A stretch of 64,000 bases of DNA from Atriophallophorus winterbourni (taxonomy: Eukaryota > Platyhelminthes > Trematoda > Plagiorchiida > Microphallidae). The notes below the pieces were generated by a model. That model was not told the origin of the DNA and searched no databases. It worked only from the letters and a program-made list of their open reading frames with translations. The position numbers and the translations under genes were made by a program. Shown here piece after piece: positions 47,721-62,000 of the stretch. How positions within the stretch are numbered: the stretch's first letter is position 1; each line of letters starts with the position of its first letter. The stretch lies in the NCBI GenBank assembly GCA_013407085.1, contig JACCGJ010003083.1:52171-116170 (forward strand). The letters are read 5' to 3'.

Positions 47721-48069
47721 AAAAAACAATCGCTATATATATATATATGTTATCTTGTATTTCGAACCGCAATTAGCTTTTTTTAATATCGGTTCACTGG
47801 TCGCCTCGATTGAAAACAAATTAATTTGCCAAGTGAATGTTTGGACAGCATGAGGACGTAACCTACTCAGACATAACACGCGCAGCTATCAGCTATTGGA
47901 GTGCCTAATTAAAATCACTAGGTGATTTTTTTAGTTTTAAATTGTAACATTGTACAGATTTTTTTCCGAATCTTGGGAATAGCATTCTCTAATCGTATTT
48001 TGAGTATTGATGATTGTACACTAATTTCTTAATAAAATACTTTACCCGACTTTAGTTTTATTTATGCCT

Positions 48070-48275
48070 ATTCGTGTTGCATCGATGGCAAATAGACGAA
48101 CAATAATTGGTGCTGATTAATATGACTATGATACAAGTGTCATAGCATTACTATTGTCGGTTGCATCGTATATTTGACCATTGATTTCCATGAAAATAAT
48201 GGTGTGAATATTCTTATTTTTTCTGCATGTACCATGGATGAGTGGACATCGTTCGATATGTGGTAAAACTCATAT
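48070..48275 (+). other. Right-arm counterpart of 23900-24094
   Basis: GACGAACAATAATTGG, CATAGCATTACTATTGTCG, GACCATTGATTTCC, GGTGTGAATATTCTTATTTT and TCTGCATGTAC then GAGTGGACATCG align with the left arm in mirrored orientation. A 4-nt loss disrupts the frame seen on the left. It marks the outer extent of the inverted duplication. Confidence 0.55.
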
Positions 48276-48279
48276 CAAC

Positions 48280-49780
48280 TTTAATTTCACATGATCACCG
48301 TTTCTGGAGGTTAATAAAATGAAGTTCTCGAGATCAACAAAACATTAACCGAAATGATTCACCTACATATGCCGTAGAGAAAATATAAAAATTAATATTT
48401 TTCTCAGATTACAGAAATATGAAAACCAATTAACTATCGCTGATTTTCACCAAATACGTATACATCGTAGCGTTAAATCCAGTATTTGAGCTTGTTTTTT
48501 GGTGCTTAAGATTTAGTAGAATATTTAGCCATTCAACGTTAAACGACTTTTAACTGCTTTCGGTAGAATTTCAGAAATTGGTAATAGCGATTTTCAGCAG
48601 GGGATTTATTAATAATTTTCTTAAATGCAAACGATGAAACGCATACCAAAATTATAAACTTCACCAAAGATAGGAACTATAACCATTATATGGTCGATTG
48701 AGAAATTAAATCTGCAACAAATTTTAGAAGTAGAGATTATCTTCGATATATTTTTATCTATCCCGTTCCATAAAATAATTAGTGAGCTAAAGTGTGGCGA
48801 AAATTATGAGATCGTCCCAAAGATGAGATTATAAAGTTTGCATAAGATAATCTATAAACCTACTCTTCGTCGTAGCTATGGTTGCCCAACAAAAACTGAC
48901 TTCACATAATCTTTAGTATAAGTATTGCATTTCTCAGCGCTTTTGCTTCAATCCATTTTGAATGAGAATACAAACCATAGTCATCATACACGCATCAAGT
49001 TATGCATTCAGATTGATGTGGGTTGGGCGCAGCAGTTTTATGCAGGGTGTGTGATAAGTAGATGTTTTTTATGCTGGTGATGCCACGGACCAACATTACT
49101 AAACCACATCAGTGAAAGTGGAATAATTATTGAGTAATCGAGTTTATTCCATGATTCTATTTACATTTATTCGAATACCTAGGTAGTCCAATTAATCTTC
49201 CAGGAAACAGCATTTATCTAGTTCAGTACTAGGACTTATTTCGCCTATTTTAGCTATCATGCTCTCGATTGTTGTTTAACGTTCCTTCATGGTCAGCCCA
49301 GCGAATAGGATTCCATTATGACACGCATCCGTATGTGGTATGTCCTTGATGTACATCTATTTGGTTCGTTAAAAGAACGCCATTTTAGAGTAAAACCAAA
49401 ATAGTAATTTCCTAAACCAAATAACCCTTTTGCCTGTTGAAATTATCATTTCTGATTTCGAGCCTCCATCCGACCAGCGTGAACCACTTTGATGCAAATT
49501 TTCAGCAACACAAAATCTTTTGAAACGTAAGCATTTTAGATATCCGGTAAACAGTAAAGCATTGGAGTTTGAACACGTGACAATTTGAATTGTACAATTG
49601 AGGGATCCCTCGTGAGTATAACAAATTTATGCAATAATAGGACGTATGAATTATTGCGCCAAATTACTTAATTATTTATTTAGTTGTTCTTGTTCGCTTG
49701 TTATTTGCTTTCATGCTCCAATACCTTCCTATTCAAGTTTAATGTTTCAAATATATCCAGAAAAATTGTCTCCTCCTGAA
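48280..49780. other. Downstream flank of the right gene, no feature recognised
   Basis: AT-rich, with no gene or repeat that I can support. Confidence 0.3.
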
Positions 49781-49789
49781 ACATTATAT

Positions 49790-49795
49790 TTTAAT
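49790..49795 (-). terminator. Polyadenylation signal of the right copy
   Basis: ATTAAA on the - strand, nine bases beyond the TAA stop (49804-49806). The left copy has AATAAA at a similar distance. Confidence 0.5.
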
Positions 49796-49803
49796 GCGAA
49801 ACA

Positions 49804-50049
49804 TTATGCGTAACATTGTTTGTTTCCGTATTTATCCTTCAGTGGGAGACGGATGAGGAAACTTTCGTTGGCTGCAGATGTAGTCAACTTTGATTTCAGT
49901 AGTAACGGTGAGTTCCAATTTGGCGACTCATTGGGGAAAAGAGTCGAAATTTTGAGGTGTAATTCTACTTCGAATAGACCCGGTTGGCTAAGTATCCGGT
50001 GTGCCTTGCAGGAAATGAGCCCATCTCCAAGTTCAAATTTTTGAGGAAC
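49804..50049 (-). CDS. Right copy terminal exon 14
   Basis: Acceptor ACACACAG, 81 codons and TAA. It reads VPQKFELGDGLISCKAHRIL and LFEVELHLKISTLFPNESPN, and ends KDKYGNKQCYA. It is one codon longer than the left copy. Confidence 0.85.
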   Translation of the reverse strand, partial: VPQKFELGDGLISCKAHRILSQPGLFEVELHLKISTLFPNESPNWNSPLLLKSKLTTSAANESFLIRLPLKDKYGNKQCYA

Positions 50050-53000
50050 CTGTGTGTAGAAAATATTAAGTGTCAATCCACGAAGCTACTGAGCGACACT
50101 AAAAATTCCACATTAACCTATTGTCTGTCGACGATGTTGTTATTCGGTACATGTCGTTTACATTTGAATTTCCTCTCGAAACGTTTGTTACCGAACTGAG
50201 CGTCAAAACGTTCATTCGAAATTTGGAAACATATTATTGCATAACGATTTGATGGAATTTGCGTATTGACTCATCGTAAGAATTTAACTGGACAATCAGT
50301 GAAATTTCATGATTATACCTTATTTACTATGATATGGTAATTGTGAAGCTATGTGATTTTTGTGACCATAAATTCTTGAATCTTGAATCTGGAATATTGA
50401 AAATGAGCAGCCTACTATTTATTGTAATTTGTCAACGTTACAGTAATTAAGACATTTGTTGAACCAATTTGCAAATATTTCGTTTAGTAATACAATAAAA
50501 ATGACAAACGTACTAGGCTGGTTGAGGACCTTGATGTTGCAACAGGAATCTGACTACATAACTTAGGATTGTGTTTTCACCCTGTTCATTCTTATAATAA
50601 TTTATATGCTAAATTATATTTCTATTGTAATCTGAAGACTATTGATGAACGCAATTAATTGTGAATAGGTATAAATCGTCAGGCATTTGACAAGTGCGTA
50701 CAAAAAGAAGGGGTACTTGAATAATGCCGTTTCCAGCGTTCTAACAACCTACTAGGAAACGCACTGGAGGTTAGAACATGGACTTTAGTTACCATAAAGG
50801 ATTGTTTTTTTACTTTTGGAGTGTTATGGTGTGCAGAAATGTCAAAGTGAAATTCAACAACCATTGGAATGAACAAAATTGAACTTACATTTTTACATAT
50901 TTCCGTGACATAATACTTCATGCTTTTGTAGATTACTAAAAGTTCTGACATAATAAAAGACGAAACGCTTTCGCATGTGAATGAGTTTCAAGTTTATCGT
51001 TACAAAAATCAGAATTAACATTTTGAATACTACTGTTTTTTGCGTTCAATTAGACAAAACTAATGTGCATTATCTTTCGCGCAATCATAAAAATGAATAT
51101 AGTGATCAGTTGTGTTAAATTAACCAAGCGGATGCTGAGTAAAATCACAATTTAAAAAAAATACAATTTCAAATTTTGCTTTTTCATATTTGCAACTTAC
51201 TCAACATTTTTTGTTGCTCTATTTGTCCTAAATAATCTGGATAGTAAACAACGATTGACAGTTTCACCACGTTAATAACTGGTTAATTGTCTACATGTTC
51301 TGTAAAATAACTCACATTCGCACGGGATAGTGACGATTTGCCAGGACATCACATCAGTCTCCAGCAGAACAGACATCATGTTCTGGAAGTTGAGTTGATT
51401 ATCGAACATGCCGTGAAATTGAGACGGGAAATCATTCGACTTGAATTGGAGCTCGATGAACGCATGACCTTTAGCAGGTGGTGTGATGCCTGTCTCAACC
51501 TCCCTGCAGTACGGCTGTAGCTTTTTTATGCTTTGAAGCAGATGCGTGACCTGAAACAATCAAACGATTTGTTACAGAATGGTTAAAATGTCATTGAAAA
51601 TAAGCTTACATTATTATAAACATTTGGCACGCATCGAGCATCACAAAACGCTATTTGAAATGTATCAATTTTACGCTTCGATTAGTAGATTTCATACGGT
51701 GAATAAAAAATATATTATTATCTATGATTGCAGTAATTAAGTAACGATAATTCAACGTAACTAGTTTCATATCTGATGGTAACTTTCATCACATATTTTA
51801 AAACATTGTGATCTACATTGACTCACGGAATCACAAGGTGAGCCTGTTAAAGTTAACCAGAGCGAATCCAATTCCAGTTGCATGTGGTATACTGTGGGTT
51901 CGAGGAGTTAGCATGGAATATCAATGAGAAGCTATATTCTCCTAAGATGTGAAACATTTCGTGAAACGAAATTGGTAAATCATTATTGTAACCGCACTAA
52001 TCATATGTAAATTAATATAGATATTGCGTTAAATTATTTGACATGATTAGAATATTATTATTTTTAAGACAGAGCAAATTAAAAAATTGAATGAACTTTT
52101 CTTTGGTAATCATTTCCAGTTGCAGCTTCACATTGAAGCTTGAAATCTAATCATTATTTAGCCTAAACTAGTGAGAGCGGTTAGTGCGTATTGTGAAAAT
52201 TGTTAACAACGTGCGCGATTTACGTAAAAAAACCTTCGAAGGTTTTGCGTAGTCTTGCCAAGGCTCAAGGCTAACCTACTAAAAAAAATTCAAACTCACG
52301 CGCCAAGTTGATGCAAATAGCGAAACGAGTGATGTGGCTAACAATGTTTTATTTGTTTTCGATGCCAAAGTGTACAACGGAATAGAGGTATTTACGGAAT
52401 TTGCGATCACGCTAACATTTACCTTGGGTAATCCTATTGACATCTTGACAGTTGGAGAACTCAAAGAATCATACGAAGCTTTTTGAATTGTTATATCACT
52501 GATTTGTGTCTGATTATTTCAGTATCAACGTCACAATTATCAGATTAAGTCCTTTTATTTTGGAGTTAATTTCCATCATCGGTGCTCTCCTTGATTCGTT
52601 CAGCCTGTTCATTTCTCCACAGATACACTTCGGTGTTGTCCAAGTGTGGTTTAGGTCATTCCATTTAATCATTACTACAGAACTAACGAAGTCAAATCTA
52701 TAACATAAATTTAATGTTTATTACCATAGTGAAGTGAAAAAAAAACAGATTTGACTTGATCTTTAAGACATTTTCTCGACCCTAAGAATATGTGAATGAG
52801 TACACTCTAAAGTTCTCAGCACAATAGATGAAACACTTGAAAATGTTTTTAGAAATGAACGCTCACCAATTAAATTACGTTCCGCTAGTGGTTTTCATTA
52901 ATTAAATAGGAACGTGTGCATTGATTATGGATAATATATGACAATTATTTCAGATTGCCGGGGTAGTCAAACAATGGAATTAAATATGCATCAATCAACA

Positions 53001-56000
53001 TTTGTTTATTCAATGAACGGGATCTGATTCAGAGATTGAGTGAAGTTTGTTTTATAAACAGTAGATATAGCAAACATAAAACGATTGATTTTACGTCTTC
53101 CACACTTTGACAAATATTCCGCCTCAACCAAAAATATTAACATTGTTCATATTAGGAACTTTGCTGTCCTTAACGCAATATGTAGTCAAGTCCAATTAGA
53201 TGATTGCGTTTCCTAATTCTCGAAAGAGCAAGTTCATTTTTACCATGACATACTTATCACCCAATCATCCAGGCTAGTAAACTCAACAAAACATTGCTTT
53301 TATATAAATAGAAAAAAATTCAAAAATAGTATTAAAGTTAAGTCTCAAACTTTTATTGATTGCATGTCTCTGGATATTTAGAATCCAATTGCCACAGCTA
53401 ACATAAAAATTTCACTGCAACAATAAATTGTAAACAATAATATTTGAGATACTTCAAAATGATTCCTCACAGTTTCGTCTTTGTGTTTTCATCTTAAGAT
53501 CATCATTGAGATCAGAAATGAAAAAGAACATAACGAAGCACTTTGGTACATTTAATGGTTTACGGAAAGCGTGCTTTTTGTGGGTTGCATCCATATCATT
53601 ATTATTGAATGTGTCGGGACATTACAGGTTAAAGTTTATTTGAGAGTAAATAACAATTATCTGACAATGTTATATGGAAAGGTTGCAGTAAGTTCCAATT
53701 ATCTAATTTGAATTCAGCTACAAATATATAAAAACGGAACTCACCACTGTTCTTTAAAAATTCAAATTCAAAGTTTTGTTTACATTCGCAATCCGGTTTA
53801 TTTAGTTGATCATGGAGAAGTTTCGGATACACTACCCAAGGTTCATCGAACCAGACACCTCGGAGATTTTTGCCTTCCTTAGGACTTCTTAAATGGACTT
53901 GCATTGCATAGAACATCTTTCCGTTCACAGTTCTTCCGATACGATTAATCATGGCATCGACATTATGGAAACTGTCAAGGAGCGGTTGAATCTGCAAAAA
54001 TTGAAGAATGCCCCTCTGTAACGTATAGAAATTGCAAAATTTACAAACGTCAACCCTTTATTATTAAACATCTTAACTGACTATTCGTGAAATCTCAATG
54101 TGTACAATTTTGGGATTGCCTATTCATGTACATGTGAAATTCAATCTGGCAAAGTAAATTAGATCATGTCAACTCTTTTTGTGGGTGTGCACATCCACAT
54201 TGAATTAACGCGATATTGTTCATCGCCATAAATCCATTTGTTTGAGGAGCGTGTAACAGCATTCCACTAGATCTTGATCACTTATGCCAACATGAAATAC
54301 ATAGGAAATGTCTCACTGAAATCGTATTTGTCACGGTTAAAAAGTATCCAGGACAAACCTGTATATACTGACGTAAAGTGGTTGGAAATGCGAAGAAAAG
54401 CAACTGATCGAGATACAGCGACATCAATTTGTAGTTCTCTGCTCGACCATCCAGAAAATACAAGCGCTTCAACGATTTCAGAAAGATCAATATAGTAAAC
54501 GTTGATCCTATACTGCCGAGACATTCGGTTCACTACATTCGGTGCTTGTCAAAATGTACAGAAAACCTTGTTCGCAGAACTTTAAAGGAAAATACTGAAT
54601 TCCGCTCAAGTACCATGTTGGACACTGTCCGATTCGAACTGGAACCGTGCAGAAACAGAATACCTGAAATCGTTATATTGCGCAATTCCGAAGACAGTGG
54701 TGTGGTCAAATCGCAGCTTTCCATTTCTTCTTCTTCAGAGACTGACACAGAGCCGCAAGCGGAAATAACGATAAATACTGTTACTGACTCATTATTACAT
54801 TCTTGAAGCTCAATCTAATTTATCAGTATGGCTAATCGAAGTGAGTTCAATAAATTAGCTGAACGTGCAAACGATAGTCAACAGTCCTAGTAGCGATTAT
54901 TAAAACCTGACTTGAATATTATATTGATGGTAATAATCTCCTATTGCCAAACATGATACTATTAAGAAAGAACGACCAACAACTGGTGGTGATGAGGCGG
55001 TATACTGCCACAGACGTCTTCAGAGTATGAAGATGAACAAACCCATACATAAATCAGAAGATAAGTACTGGGGTAGTTTACACACATTGAGACGCAGAAC
55101 AGCTACATCATTGGCATAGTTACCACCCTCCGGTAACAAAGCATTCTGAAAACCATGATTTATTTGGGCTCTACAGTACACTGTAGAGATGCAATGCTCT
55201 TTATTACTGGTGATGGGCGACATAAGTTTTTCTCATCTTTTTTCTAGATAAATTGTCATGTACAGACACTCGATCATGAATTCTGTGAGATTATCGACAT
55301 TTTTCCAATGCATATCCATGTTTCCCTATCACAGAATTGGAACAAAGTTGCCGTCCGATTTGTATTTATTCTTTATTTTGAGGCAACGGCAGTCAAGTCT
55401 GTAAAATATTTTGCCACCCTCGGTCGGATTGACAATCATGTGGTACACTTCGAATATGTAATCATCGCTAGAATAGTATGTGAATCTGCAAAACTATTAA
55501 GAAGGATGGACTGCACGAGCTCGGTCAAGGCGCAAGTGTAAGTTAAATGGCGAGTGCTTAAATATCACAACAATTAAATACATTGCAACGAACTCACATA
55601 TAGACTCAAGTAAAACATATGTTAAATTTGGCGATTTATGAATGATCGACAAAAAAGCGTATTCCGCTTCAAGATACGTTGTTGCACCATAAATAAAACA
55701 AACAAGAAAAATTCAAAACAGAAGTGAATACAGAAGTTAAAACTGTGTAAACGGACTCATCGAGAGAGAACATAAAAATAATTAGTCTTTTACGATTAGT
55801 TTGTGGGGAGAATAACCTACAACATGTTTGTCGAAGCAGCTGACAGATACCGAGATCAACTCAGCGATTATTTAACGACATTTGTGTAGAATGCACAATA
55901 GAAAATCCTCTGGTTCAAAAGGAATCACACAATGTGTACTGATCTTCCTCGGCTAGCACCTGTGTGATACATTCAGTGAATTCTTCAAACATTCTCTAAC

Positions 56001-59000
56001 TGTTGGATTGGGACCGCAAGAGTGAATGACATGGTTAATTTCATTGAAATACAATGGTTGTATAAGTTCAAATCATGCAGAGTATTTCCCTGTCGCCAGA
56101 ATGGCAGTGATAATTAATGGTAATGAATTTGGTGAGCTTAACGACACGCTTGCACAGTATAAATTCGTGTCCCACCTTACTATGTACATGTCTGTTCCAT
56201 TTGGTTTTCCATCACTGAAACCCCACCCTCCATATCGCCGACAATTTCATTCGAAATTTGAACACTTATTTGTTTCATGATAACCTTAAGTGATCCACGA
56301 GTTGACTCATGGTAGATAATCACCTTGACTTTACGCGACATTACACGATTATTTGTAATTTATTCTGCATCAGCGAATATTTACTATTATATGTTAGTTG
56401 CGTAGCTATTTGCTTCTTGTGACCATAAATTATTAAATCGCGAATCTTTGAATAATTCTAACGGAAACATTCACTATTATTAGACAACGATAGGGATAAG
56501 AATGACTAATATTGTTTATTCGGTTTGCTAGTTTAATCGCGTAGCGGATGTTTCCTTATAATACTAAGTTGAACACCATCATATTACCACAAAATTGCTT
56601 TGAACGAAAAGATTCTAAAAGTTTAATGGTATTGTATCTAATCGAATTGCACATGCCTAGATAATAAGTTGCATTTGTAAAAATCTAATAAAGGTAATTA
56701 AAAGGTAAACAAATGTTCAATTTGTATAGGACATGTTCATATATATAAATATATACCCACTGGTGTTAAAAGCTGCATCGCAGTTTTGTTTGTTACAGTA
56801 TGTCGATGCTGTTGTACTGTATTATTGATACACAAGTGTGACATGTATAGGAATTCTGTAAAAGTTGGAATGTATATTAATTTAAATTTTCTATTAGAAA
56901 CGGTACGGTTATAATTAAAACTTCTACATCATTAACAATAGGTATGTTATCAAATATTCTCCTTTATGCGACAAATTTAATAGGTTAATTAACAGTCTGT
57001 AATGTATTGGAACAAATGAGGTGTATCTACATTATGTATGCAAATATGTGCGAGTAAAGTGCGAATAAAATATTACCAATTAGCGTGTCAATTTTTGTGA
57101 TATTTCAGTTATATTATTAGGTGTGATTAACCATTTAAAATCACTCTTCGCAATCTGTACGTCATTATTTTACAAATTGATAAGCATTGACTCAGCGAAT
57201 CGATGTTTGACAATCAGTATATTATTCCTATTTATATCGTGATATCATTCGAAAGAAATTTGTGAGTATTTATCTTATTTTCTGGAGGCATATGAAACTC
57301 ACGATATTCTCCAACATTTTCTTTATCTGGAATCAAATAATTTGTTCATTTTTGTAGCGCCCCCATTGCATGTCGCTTTAATTTACAAATTGTAATCGAT
57401 AACTATTCATTCCTATGAGGTTTTACTTACCTAACGATAATTTGAGATCTTTAGAAGTGAAGGACAACACATTGTATTCGGGTCTTTCAACATCGACTTT
57501 CATACGAAAATCGCTAGAGATTTTCGGGATTTTCACGCCAGGTCTCACATTTGGAACACGTATTTCAGCAACAAAATGCAAGACACGTCTATCACGATCG
57601 TACGCGTAACGTTGTAGATTCAACCGAAAAGGACCTGTAATATTTATCTGGAACGAAACGTACAAATGTTCTCAAACCCATCAAGATGTACACATATTAT
57701 TCCTTAGTTTTATTGCAATTAACAAACCACAGATTAAACTGCGATAATTAAACACGCATGTTAATTGATGAATTTAAATAAGTGTTGGTAAAAACTACTT
57801 ACCATCTGTAAAAGTCTTCCAAGCACATCCTTTGTTGAACCAAAATTCATAGCCTGTTGAATAACTCCATCCACGGCGACATTAGCGTACATCAATCCTT
57901 CTGGTAAGCAAAACGATTTCATGAAATCAAAGAACATTTTTGGCCGATAATTTCAAATGAGTATATCGCATTGTAACTATTGATCAAATATACAGCCTTT
58001 TAGCAAGTTGAGATAACATTCAACAAAACCATGTCAGCATATTATTTACATCAAATCCACATTTATTCCATTTCTGTTGTTATTTTTCTATTCCGGTCGA
58101 TGTTGATCATTGATCTACATCACAATCGCATGAAGTTTCATGTTCTACTGCTTTCATAATGACTTAAATTTTGATTCAGAAGAAATAAACTCTCCCACAG
58201 CACTTATAATGATAAACCTAACTTGGTCGATCGGCATCGATTGCACACTGTCGGCGTGATCCGCGTTTCCCATTTAAGATTTTTTTTCTCTTCATCTTGT
58301 AGAATATGCTTCCATCAATAGCACGTTTCTATTAAGATGGTAAGATGATGAGAGATACCATATCTATTTCAGCAACAAATATTTACGGCAGGTGCAGTTT
58401 TCCGAATAGTCAAGTTCGTGATTACAACACAACTCGGAATACATCTTTGGGATAACAAACATTGTCCATTCTATGAACATGGCCAAGGGGCCGCATACGG
58501 CGATGTCTTAGTAAAATGACGTTGCACTTCATACCTCCTTTCGAAAACACTTCCGAATTAGTCACTTTGTCCATCTGCGATATTTTAATACGAAGTGAGG
58601 CTTCGTAGAATAAAAGCTTCCATTAGTGTCTTGCGTGGGAGGTTCAGGTTCACAGCCTAACTGTAACGTATATAGTACGCACGCGTCGTATACCATTATC
58701 TTTGCGTTTTCAGTTATATTCCGGTTACCCCAGACACGGAGTACAATTGCTTTTAGTAATAGCTGCTATACCCAATCCGCTAATCAATCATGGTTTAATT
58801 AGTTATTCCTATTTGATCAATCTAATATATGTAAAATAATTTTTGGTTCCAGCTGGCAGTGTCTCACGGTGATGACTGAAGGAAATGCAATTCTACGACC
58901 AAGGACTTTGGTCTTCAACAAGCTAAGTGGTAACCCAAACTCTTAGAACAGCGTTACAAACAGTCCCACTTTGATGACAATCATTTCGCGTTCTTATTAA

Positions 59001-62000
59001 AATGCGCCACACCCTCAAACCGCTCCGGTCATGACAACAATAAATCGCCTTATCAAATTTGCTTAATGCTGGTTTTTGTCGAGATTTTCGATAATTTACG
59101 CGTCTACAAGTGCTAAAAAGAAAGATGCAAAGACAACATGAACGTTAAGTGGAAACTTATTCGAATTTGAATGTGATTGGCAATCGTAAACATTATTATT
59201 GAACATTACCGTTCCAAACATAAACGCTGTTCGTTTACCTATTTTTATACAGCAGCCTAAACGATCAAAAATATAGAATGTGATTTTCTTCAAACCTAGT
59301 CAAAGACCCGCATTAAATCTCTGAAAACTGCTTTCAAACAATAGCATTTCTCACCAGTATTATCAAATTGGCTCCAATGCGAATATCACGGTGGATGTTC
59401 CACTACAAAAGCCACATTCATATTCGCATTGAACAAGACAATCTAAATCGTATAGCTCCCTTCACTAAGCATTTGCAAACAATTTGCCAAAACTTTTGAA
59501 AATATTATTATTATTATTATTATTATTATTGTTATTATTATTATTTATTAGGATAATATTATGATATAGTTTTATTATTATGGATGTAGGATGTATGATT
59601 ATTAGGATTAGTTTACTATTATGATATATTATTATGATTAGTATATGATTATCGTCGGATTAGATACATAGGATAGATTATTATTATTATTATTAGTATT
59701 ATGATATTATTGATATTATTTATTATTCGTAGTATATTATATATGATTATTATATATTATAGTATTATTAAGTATGATTATTATTATTAGTTAGTATTAT
59801 AGTATTTGTATCAAATATTCCGATTATATTATCATTATGGTGATTATTATATTATTTTTCGGACCATCATTATTATTATTATCATTATTATTATTATTAT
59901 TTATATTATTATTATTAATATTATTATTATTATTAATAATGCTCACCTTGAATGACTTCGATAAAAAATAAAGAAAGATGTATTAAATCGCATGATTTAC
60001 ACAATTTTCGCATTATGATATATGATATGCCCGATGGTACGGCATAGCATATATTAAGCTCTCATTTATATGAATCTCATGAACTATATCATGTTTATCT
60101 ATTAGATATTTGTCACGTTTGTCTCTGTGTGTAAATTCGATCTGTCTTTTTTCCTCAATCGATATTTTGGAAATGCATTACAAAAGGTGTAATTACCCAA
60201 CACAAAGTGGTTACTGAAGTAACCTTTCCACTGTAATATTTTCAAGATACAACAAAGAACACCAATTTCGACAGCAATAAGAATTTGGAGTAAAATATTC
60301 AGAAGCTAAATTTATATGAAATAAGTATAACTGGTCACCTGGATTAAAAAAACAATTATAATTTGCGAAGCTAATTTGAACCTTGTACGATGGATTACGG
60401 AACGATAATATACATATATTTCATAATTTTATTTTGAAAATATCGTACAATATTCCGTCTCTATTATTCACAAAATCTGTGATAGCATCTGTGTATAAAC
60501 ATGCAACTTAAAATGTTGGTCGCAAAAACCTAATCCAACATTGGCGTACAAGCTTTACTTGATTGCCAATTCTCCACATTTAAAATCTCAGTAAGCAAGC
60601 AGCAAACACTTTAGATAGATTGTTTATTCACCATCTATACTACATGGTCGGTGCAATATATTTGTAAACTTGGCACGTCGATTGCACAATATTTAAATTT
60701 TGATTCCGCTGTTACAATATTAATGGAATACATCAGCCTAAAAACTGGAATTTATCGTTTGCAGCATAATTCTTACTTCCGTAGTAGTCACCTAAATTCG
60801 GGGAAAGTATTATAAGTTCCAGCTGAGGAACGTATTTTTGCTTTAGCTGGCAATTCTTACCGAAAAGAAAAGTATCATCCGAAAATGCTATAATAATTAA
60901 ATGGATCATAATAACTTGAGAAACAATGGAAGCACGTGTGATTGATTAAAAGTAAATTTTAAATCAATGCATTCGGGAATCCGGTCAACAATGCAATTAA
61001 GTTATTCGAGGGTTGAATTTATTAAATTGAATGGAAGGTGACATCCATTATAGCGTTGTCGATGAAATGATGTATTGATGAATGTTTGAAAATAAAGCAA
61101 CGTTACTTCGGTTAATGTCGTTCACTAGATTCAATATTTAAGGTGATGAAGGCAACTAGCTGTACAATACCACATGCAATACGTATATGAATTAAATGAA
61201 TCTTGCGTTTGTGATTGCGTCGTTGTAGTTCTAAGCAAAATCGAACGTAATTCTGATTTTGACATGAAGTAGGATGAAGAATTTATGGTATAAAATAAAG
61301 CTCGTAGCTGTACGACACAACAGGATATTCGTATATAAATCAATTGAAGCATTAGGAAGATCGACTGATTTTATTTACAATAAATGTCATGTTTTGTCGC
61401 TGTATGATGAAAAAATATTTGCTTGATTAAAGATTATGTTATATAAACGGGATGAAAAGTGTATTTTATACGCATTAATATAATTTCACCGGAAATATAT
61501 ATTCGGAGAAATTTGTATTTCCATGATTTTGTGTGCGAAATGAAATCACTAATGTTTTTCAGTAAATTGTGGCCAAAACTAAATCATTTAATGGAAGATT
61601 ATGTTATTTTGCTAGGAAACAATTACGGGCGTTAATTTGCAATGTGGTAGTTGTAGGGTCAGGATTGAATGCGAGTCGGGATGTAGAAACCAATTTTGAA
61701 GAGGTGTATGATCCGGTGTGACTCCGTATAGAATATTTGGTATGGCATGATTATGTTAGCTCAAAAGTGCCTGCGCTGGAAATGCACAAACTAAATCTAA
61801 TCAACCGCTGTTCAAAGGATAGATCATGCAAACAAGTAAGTATTTTCTATTCCACCAAACAATGCTCATGAACGTTACCTTAAATGGGAATAATGTCTTT
61901 GATAATAAAAATTTCCTGAGCAAGAAGAAAGTTTAGAGCTAATATCTAATCTTCTAATCTTCTTCTAATCTATCTAGTCTACTTTTCATAAACGGCCTAT

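Noticed and set aside
52279..52464. 61-codon - strand frame, apparently in the sense of the right gene
   Set aside because: The + strand reading is conserved with the left arm at protein level; the - reading is not and does not fit the exon phases.
54278..54533. - strand frames of 70-83 codons as the missing exon 8 of the right copy
   Set aside because: The true exon 8 homolog was found at 56761-56890 by similarity to the left copy.
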